Below, in pieces: positions 58,346-64,000 of a DNA stretch of 64,000 nucleotides. Source of the DNA: Linyphia triangularis. Its lineage: Eukaryota; Arthropoda; Arachnida; Araneae; Linyphiidae. The stretch covers positions 98,687,792 to 98,751,791 of the forward strand of contig OZ021724.1 of assembly GCA_963978545.1 (NCBI GenBank), given 5' to 3'. A program made the translations under genes and the position numbers. The notes under the pieces are model-generated. The model was not told the DNA's origin. It did no database searches and was given only the letters and a program-made list of their open reading frames with translations. Each line of letters starts with the position of its first letter. Position 1 is the stretch's first letter.

Positions 58346-59025
58346 TCGGCGATATATCGATACGACAATATTTTAATCGATATTTTTTTTAAAGTATCGA
58401 TAGCAAAAATATCGATACAGGTCACCGATATATCGATATTTTCAAACATTTTTAGTTTTTTGATAATCGTTTTGTAGTTCCATGTGTTTTTTCGATTTTC
58501 TTTATTTTCTTTTCAAAAACTTCAAAACTTAAGTTTAGACTTGGCTGAGAGACAGTTAAAATGGCACCCTAACCAAGAAGAAAACATAATATAATGGAAA
58601 TATAAGATCAATTATTAGTAGTCATTAACATAGCGCCGTTTCTGTTGCCAACGTGTGCCTGGAATTTGCATCTAATTTTAAATATTAAAAACATCTCTAT
58701 CAACAAAATATGCGATAAAACTACTTTTCAAAAAATTTTCTTTAAAAATAAATGTAAATTTATGCATTGAGATCGAAATGTATTTTAATTATTCTGATTG
58801 ATAATATAATTTACTTTTGTAAACAATTTTTATAATTTATTTATAAAAGCAACTTTTATAATTTATTTATTAAAACAATTTTGGAATGAATTCATGAAAA
58901 GTAGAAATTTGCCACGAAAAACTTCGTTTCTGGCAAAATTGAAAATCAAATATAAAAAAAATCGTGTATTGATATATCGATATTTTTTTCGATGCAACGA
59001 TATAGTATCGATATTTCCGACCTCT
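58346..59025. mobile_element. Monomer of the ATCGAT-rich MITE
   Basis: It has ends AGGTCGGCGATATATCGATA and TATCGATATTTCCGACCT. The interior matches each arm of 25074-26418 in order, including the CATTAACATAGCGCCG block. This shows that the larger element is two such units fused tail to tail. Confidence 0.8.
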
Positions 59026-59784
59026 ACTATTTAGGGCTTTACAGATTTGCCCGCCATCCACAAACATTCAAAATCGAAGTTAAGAAGAAGTCCTAAAGAT
59101 CCTTCCCTATACTCGCTGTGTTACAAATTTCTAGCCCAGTGCATTTGGATACTATTTTGTATAAAGTCTTGAAATTTGGTGAGTAGGTACAAAAATGCTC
59201 ACTTAATGAAATGACGTATATTAGAAACTTGAAAATAGCGTCTAATATATTTTATTTTATATTTCAAAACCTTACGTCTATGCATTAGGGTGGATCAAAA
59301 AAAAAAATTTCAGAATTTCAAATCCGACCTATGGGGAAAAGATGTTCTATGGTATATAGATACATGGAAAAATAATTAAAAAAATTAAATTTTAAGTTCA
59401 ATACTGCCACAAGGAGGATGAATTTTAGGTATTTGAGCTTTTTTATAGCAAAAAGTCGAAGTCAATTGAATTTTTTTTCTGAAGAATTTCAAAATCTACC
59501 TGTACGGAAAAGATGTTTTGAGGTACATTAATTAAGGGAAAAATAAAATAAAAATAATAAATTTTATGTTAAGCTCTTTGCAAGGGGGATGAAGTTTTGG
59601 TATTTAAGCTTTTTAATGGTAAAATGTCAAAGTGATTTTTGTTTAAGTGAAACATGCCTTTAGTACTTTTAAATGTTTATTGGAATGAAAGGACATATAC
59701 TAAATGGTTACAGAAAAAAAAGCTTTAGGAACATATTACAGCTTCTTCAGAATTAAATCAAGAAAAGTCAAAAAATCTTCGGAA

Positions 59785-61210
59785 TTACAGTGAACTGTAA
59801 TCACGTTTGGTGTTGAAAACTGGATTGAGGTTTCGTGATTCCATGCTATTTCTTTTTAACCCATCTCTTCTGTATGATCCGCTTACAGCAGAAAATGCTT
59901 CTGTGACTATTCGTTCTGTAGCTTGAGTGTGACTGGGAAAACCCTTGATAGTAGGTAATATTGCTCTAGAAATGATTGCTGGGTTTACTATTGCTTCTGA
60001 AATCATGTCATCACTAAATCGTTCTGTCACATTCTCCCACTTAATCAAGTTTGTGACGGTGCATCGCACGTCACTAGTTTACATAATCTGTCACACAAGG
60101 GTCAAAAGTTGGTATGTTTAAGATGCAGATATTAATCGCTAAAAGGGTTTGGGTTGCAGCAGACCGTTTGACTTTGTGCACATTCAAAATTCTTTGGAGG
60201 ACCGATTCCTTAGTGTTATTTCTGTCGTCAGCTAGCATTGATATCAGGATATTTTCAGGAAAGCCCAAACCCCCGTTTCAAAAATTACTGGATCAATGAC
60301 TTTCTTCAAATCAATTGAGAAATAACGCGATAGAAAGATTGACTAATGCAAATGCTCTGCACCATAGATTACCTATTGTTTGGTTTTGATCTTGAATCAC
60401 ATTGGTGCCTAGACTTTTACGATGAACGTAATTAATCTCAATAAAGCTTTGGTTGGACTTCTTCTAAGTCAAATAAAACATAAGAATTCTGTTGGGGGTT
60501 GTAAACCACCTTGAGTGGCGAATCTTTCCAGAGTTTCTCTTCAACAGCCCTTCGCTGCTTTGTCCGCAGTGATGGCTTCACAAATTTCCATTAAGCACAG
60601 TTGATAAGTACTTAAGTCTTTCTTGTTAGTCAGTTCGCATAGGTTGGGTTTACGTGAATGAAACTACAGGTAGTATCTCACATACGGTCAATCTTTGGCT
60701 TGTAACTGGCACACAAACCATTGTAGTGGACGCTTCAGAATCAGTTCCATATTTCGTATAACACCTTCTTTGATACCTGTGTTGACAGACTACCTATTAT
60801 CGCAACCAACATTGTTGTATCTATGTCATTGTCGACGCATGACCTAGCCGACCAAACGGTATAGTGGTTAGTGTGCTAGCTTCTAGACCGCGAAGTTGCG
60901 GGTACGAGTCCCGTGTAAGGCATGGGTGTTTGTAAATGCATGTGGGCTTGTCAAATGACGAATGTTTCGGCGCATTATAGCTCTCGTGTTGCTGACGGTG
61001 CCAGATAATCTGAAAACAACCTAATCGACGCATGAACAAAACTTACGATGTGCTTTCCTTGAGATAGCTTTCAGTTATTTTTCTAGCTTTGAAAGCGCGA
61101 TATTTGTCGTAGTATGAACTTATTTTTCTCAAAATGCTGTAGTGGTCATTTATTGGTATTAAAGCTCGTTTCCAGGTCTCTCCTAACTTACTTGCAACTT
61201 ATTGACGTGC
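59785..61210 (-). pseudogene. Broken protein of the 2.5-kb transposon
   Basis: Reading minus from right to left, pieces include KLGETWKRALIPINDHYSIL near 61190, SPLKVVYNPQQNSYVLFDLE near 60500, ENILISMLADDRNN near 60240, and IKGFPSHTQATERIVTEAFS near 59940 followed by YRRDGLKRNSMESRNLNPVF. The P-HTQA-ER and ML-ADDR motifs recall multi-copy uncharacterised arthropod proteins (from memory, no search made). Stops and frameshifts, plus the SINE, break it. It is presumably the transposase or an accessory protein. Confidence 0.55.
60845..61022 (+). mobile_element. tRNA-derived SINE nested in the 2.5-kb transposon
   Basis: Head CTAGCCGACCAAACGGTATAG, A box TAGTGGTTAGTGTG, B-box GGGTACGAGTCCC. The body ends GATAATCTGAAAACAACC. 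TCGACGCATGA flanks it on both sides (11 bp). Confidence 0.85.
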
Positions 61211-62174
61211 GGAGAAAAGTGTATTTAAATACACTGTACTTTGCTTTTTGAATGCCAATATACGCACTTTATTACGTTTTTCGTACGTAGGAAGCATAAT
61301 CGTGGGCATATTACAGCCTGACCCAAATATAGGACAAATCATGCCTTTTCTTAACAACGCCACAGTACAGTATTAGTCCAAGTACACAAACAAACAAATG
61401 TCACATAATAAAATTGTAATTTAATTTACTTTACAAGAACAGCGCTCAACGATTAGGCGTCGAATTCCGTAAGCCGCTGACAACTACACTATAGGGTTGT
61501 AGGGCCGATTCAACGGTGATATGGGTGGGAGGGAGTTGGGTAAAAAAAGGTTGAAATGTACATTGTACTACTAATTATTCAATCATCACTTTTTTAGGAT
61601 TTATATTGTAAAAAACAATTATTTTTAGTGTAAAATCATTTAACGAAAATTATGACTTTTTGCATTTTTTTCGAAAATTCACCCCTTTGTGGCAGTGCAA
61701 AATTTTAAAATTAATTTTTTTTATTATTTTTCCCTAATCTCTATATCATAGAACATCTTTTCCCCATAGGTAGGTTTTGATTAATAATATTTTTTTTTCT
61801 CCATAGAAGAACGATCCACCCTACTATGCATATGCAGTGACTCCACCTGGTTTTGTCTTTTGCTATTTTAATTTTCATTTATAATAGATTGACATTAAAT
61901 GAAAACAACTTATGTTATTTCATGAAGTGATCTTTTTCGTACCTACTCACTAAACTTCGCAGGTTTAAAGAAAGTAGTTTCTAAATGCACTGGGCTAGTA
62001 GATTGTAACACAGCGAATATAGGGAATGATCCTTAGTATGACTTCCTCTTATGAGCTGTCATTGCATCTGGTAATATATTCGGCCCAAAATACGAAACAT
62101 TAGATACATGGGGCAGTCTTAGAGGTTCTTCCACTTGTTAGTACTAATTCAATTTGTATTTTGTTTATTTCCAG

Positions 62175-62224
62175 GCAGGAACAAACAGTTCATGAACAAC
62201 AAGAACTCCCTCCGATCATCCAAG
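62175..62224 (+). CDS. Gene 2, further tail exon
   Basis: A strong acceptor (TTTGTTTATTTCCAG) and a donor CCAAG|GTAAAC bound a 50-nt exon. Entering in phase 1 it reads (G)RNKQFMNNKNSLRSSK and leaves in phase 0. It can join either the 56714 exon (through the GC donor) or directly the 29254 exon, because the 56714 exon is a multiple of three. Both exons begin with codons for G-R-N. The basic, asparagine- and serine-rich peptide has no known domain. Confidence 0.55.
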
Positions 62225-62749
62225 GTAAACTTTCTAATTGAACTAAAAAAAAATGTTGCTTACATCTCGCTTCTTATCTATGAACTCATTTTATCCAAAA
62301 ATCACAAAACATAAGAGCGAAGAACTTCGCGGGAACATTTTGCTGTTATTTCTTTTGCTGCCAGGAGCCTTAAACGAAAATCCCCAGGAATATTCGGATA
62401 AGTTTCAGGAACATTCAAGAATTCTTAAACAGAAGTATTATTATTATGCAAAGATCTATCTTCTTTGAAGCTAGGCACGGTATAAACTTTGCCTTATAAT
62501 TATATCAACGAATCTGAAATGCATATATGAGTGTTCACGAGTACATGTTCTGTGCTACATTTGAGTAATGTTAAAAACGCAGTCTCATCGTCATTATAGT
62601 AGCCAAGGCTACTTATTTATAATGATTCAGCCGATTTCGTGTAGTGAGCTCATTTCTACCGCTCGATGGCGCCAAAAAAAAGTCATTGTCCCCAAATCAA
62701 GGCAAAACATTTCATGAAGAAAAAATACAAATTCATCATCAGTTTACAT

Positions 62750-62945
62750 ATCAACTTGCAATAACTCGGAAGTTCAAGAGTTTGGTTCGGACATATTCTT
62801 CGAGTTATCCGAAGTTCGAGTTATAGAGAGTCACTCGGTAGTTATTTTCTTTTCAAGGCATATTCTTGAGATCTAATGAAAACTTCAAGATAAACGAATA
62901 TTCGACTTATGAGTTTTCGAGTTATCGCGAGTTGACTGTATTTGC
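62750..62945. repeat. Possible decayed pogo-like MITE
   Basis: Repeated CGAGTTATC/TTCGAGTTAT motifs end in GTTGACTGTA, similar to the right end of the MITE at 2853. A left end is not recognisable. Confidence 0.35.
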
Positions 62946-62966
62946 TATATAGCGTATATATATAGA

Positions 62967-64000
62967 CTAGCTGGATACCCGTGCTGCGCTACGAAATTTT
63001 ACCATTAGCATTTTAGCGATCAAAAGACATTCATGTATTCTACACTTCAGACGTTTGCTCCCATTTCGATCCCGACAAATTGATTTATCAAAATAGGAAC
63101 TTTCCTTTGTTGACATTTTAAACGAAATTTATAATTGTGAATAGTAAACTGGAATAGTTTATTGAGTTTATGTTTGCTCTTGGTTCTAAATTTCAAAGTA
63201 GTAGCTGTATTGGAATTAAGTTAATTAGACATTAAGTTAATCTTCGTATAGATTCAATGTCGCGTCGTCTTTTCATCCCTTAAAAATTCGTTAATGGATA
63301 TTGGAATGACTTATTTTTTTAACATTTGCAAAAAAATATCAGAAAAATGACTACATTGGAAGAGGAACATTCGGATATCCCTCGTTTGGAACATTTAACC
63401 CCTTTTCGACCCCTTAAAGTTGGTTAATCGAGAACAGAATAGCTTACTTTTTCTATGTTTAATCTTTTTTGACATTTGTACCAAATTTCCGAGTTGTGAT
63501 CATATGGGAAGTGGTACATTCGAATATTCCGCGTTTGGAACGTTTAACCCCTTTTCCACCCCTTGATCCACCCGAGATCGGAATAGTTTACTTTTTCTGC
63601 GTTTGTCTTTATTGATATTCACACCAGTTTTCAGAATTGTGAAAATATGAGAAGTAGGACATTCGAATATATCGCTCGTTTGGAACGTTTAACCCCTTTT
63701 TCCTTTTTGACCTCTTAAAGTGGGTTAATCGAGATCAGAATAGCTTACTTTTTCTATGTTTACCATTGTTGACATTTGTACCAATTTTTAGAGTTGTGAC
63801 CATATGGGAAGTGGTACATTCGAATATCCCTCGTTTGGAACGTTTAACCCCTTTTTGACCTCTTAGAGTGGGTAAATAGAGATCGGAATAGCTTACTTTT
63901 TATACGTTTGTTTTTGTTGATACTTGCACCAGATTTCAGAGTTATGACGAAAGGGGAAGTAGGACATTCGAATATCCCTCGTTTGGAACGTTTAACCCCT
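62967..64000 (-). mobile_element. Helitron running off the right edge
   Basis: It starts CTAGCTGGATACCCGTGC after an A and is collinear with 29995-31170, without the nested MITE. It then enters diverged 148-bp-type units (TTAATCGAGAACAGAATAG, TTAATCGAGATCAGAATAG and others), cut by the window edge. Confidence 0.75.

Larger units (their letters stand above)
59286..61823 (-). mobile_element. 2.5-kb DNA transposon with 8-bp duplication
   Basis: It begins TAGGGTGGATC and ends GATCCACCCTA, with subterminal mirrored blocks CCTATGGGGAAAAGATGTTC and GAACATCTTTTCCCCATAGG. The 8-bp direct repeat CTATGCAT flanks it (59278-59285, 61824-61831). It carries broken coding sequence on the minus strand and a SINE at 60845. 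The 8-bp duplication resembles hAT, but the protein is not a hAT transposase I recognise. Confidence 0.85.
59083..62049. mobile_element. Repeat D, copy 3, split by a large transposon
   Basis: The left part is 59083-59285 (AGAAGTCCTAAAGATCCTTCC, CACTTAATGAAATGACG) and the right part is 61824-62049 (GCATATGCAGTGACTCC to GGGAATGATCC, GACTTCCTCTT). Joined at CTATGCAT they give a complete copy matching 49936-50275. Confidence 0.8.

Overview
This window comes from a eukaryotic, almost certainly metazoan and probably arthropod, genome. It is AT-rich, has GT-AG split genes with introns of 2 to 27 kb, and is mostly transposable-element debris. No prokaryotic operon, rRNA, true tRNA gene or CRISPR array is visible. 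I cannot fix the species; jockey-like LINE, Tc1/mariner, Helitron and tRNA-SINE remnants fit an arthropod (a chelicerate is only a guess). A 200-base run of N at 24672-24871 is an assembly gap.

Two split genes lie on the + strand. Gene 1 enters from the left edge and ends inside the window (exons 51-165, 4492-4685, 6997-7090; AATAAA at 7186). It encodes the C-terminus of a single-pass membrane protein. Gene 2 starts near 29254 and leaves on the right (exons 29254-29452, 56714-56836, 62175-62224). It encodes a signal peptide, a very short ectodomain, one membrane span and a cytoplasmic tail with an FDNPYF (FxNPxF-type) motif. Its first intron is about 27 kb. I could not name either gene.

Nearly everything else is repeats, and many have readable boundaries: hAT-like MITEs with 8-bp duplications (245-988, 40114-40292); TTAA-target MITEs of several families (12418-12610, 16738-16983, 19645-19831, 30269-30984, 35394-36112, 55891-56628); a Harbinger-like pair with 3-bp duplications (4759-5431, 44750-45409); Helitrons inserted between A and T (18610-19625, 29995-32529, 36474-37374, and 62967 to the right edge); solo LTRs flanked by ATAT or GTAT (8085, 8835, 13066, 13908, 46714 and others); a tRNA-derived SINE in eight copies; and a 5'-truncated LINE with an RNase H domain (54128-54833).

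Three unrelated DNA-transposon families (21322-24072, 25074-26418, 40516-42171) each exist here as long inverted duplications of one half of the element. One Helitron carries eight near-identical 148-bp units. The gene 1 intron 2 holds a 145-bp tandem array that copies the exon 2 splice donor. A 2.5-kb element (59286-61823) carries broken copies of an uncharacterised transposon protein and sits inside another repeat with a clean 8-bp duplication. Paralogous empty sites within this same window prove several insertions without outside data.
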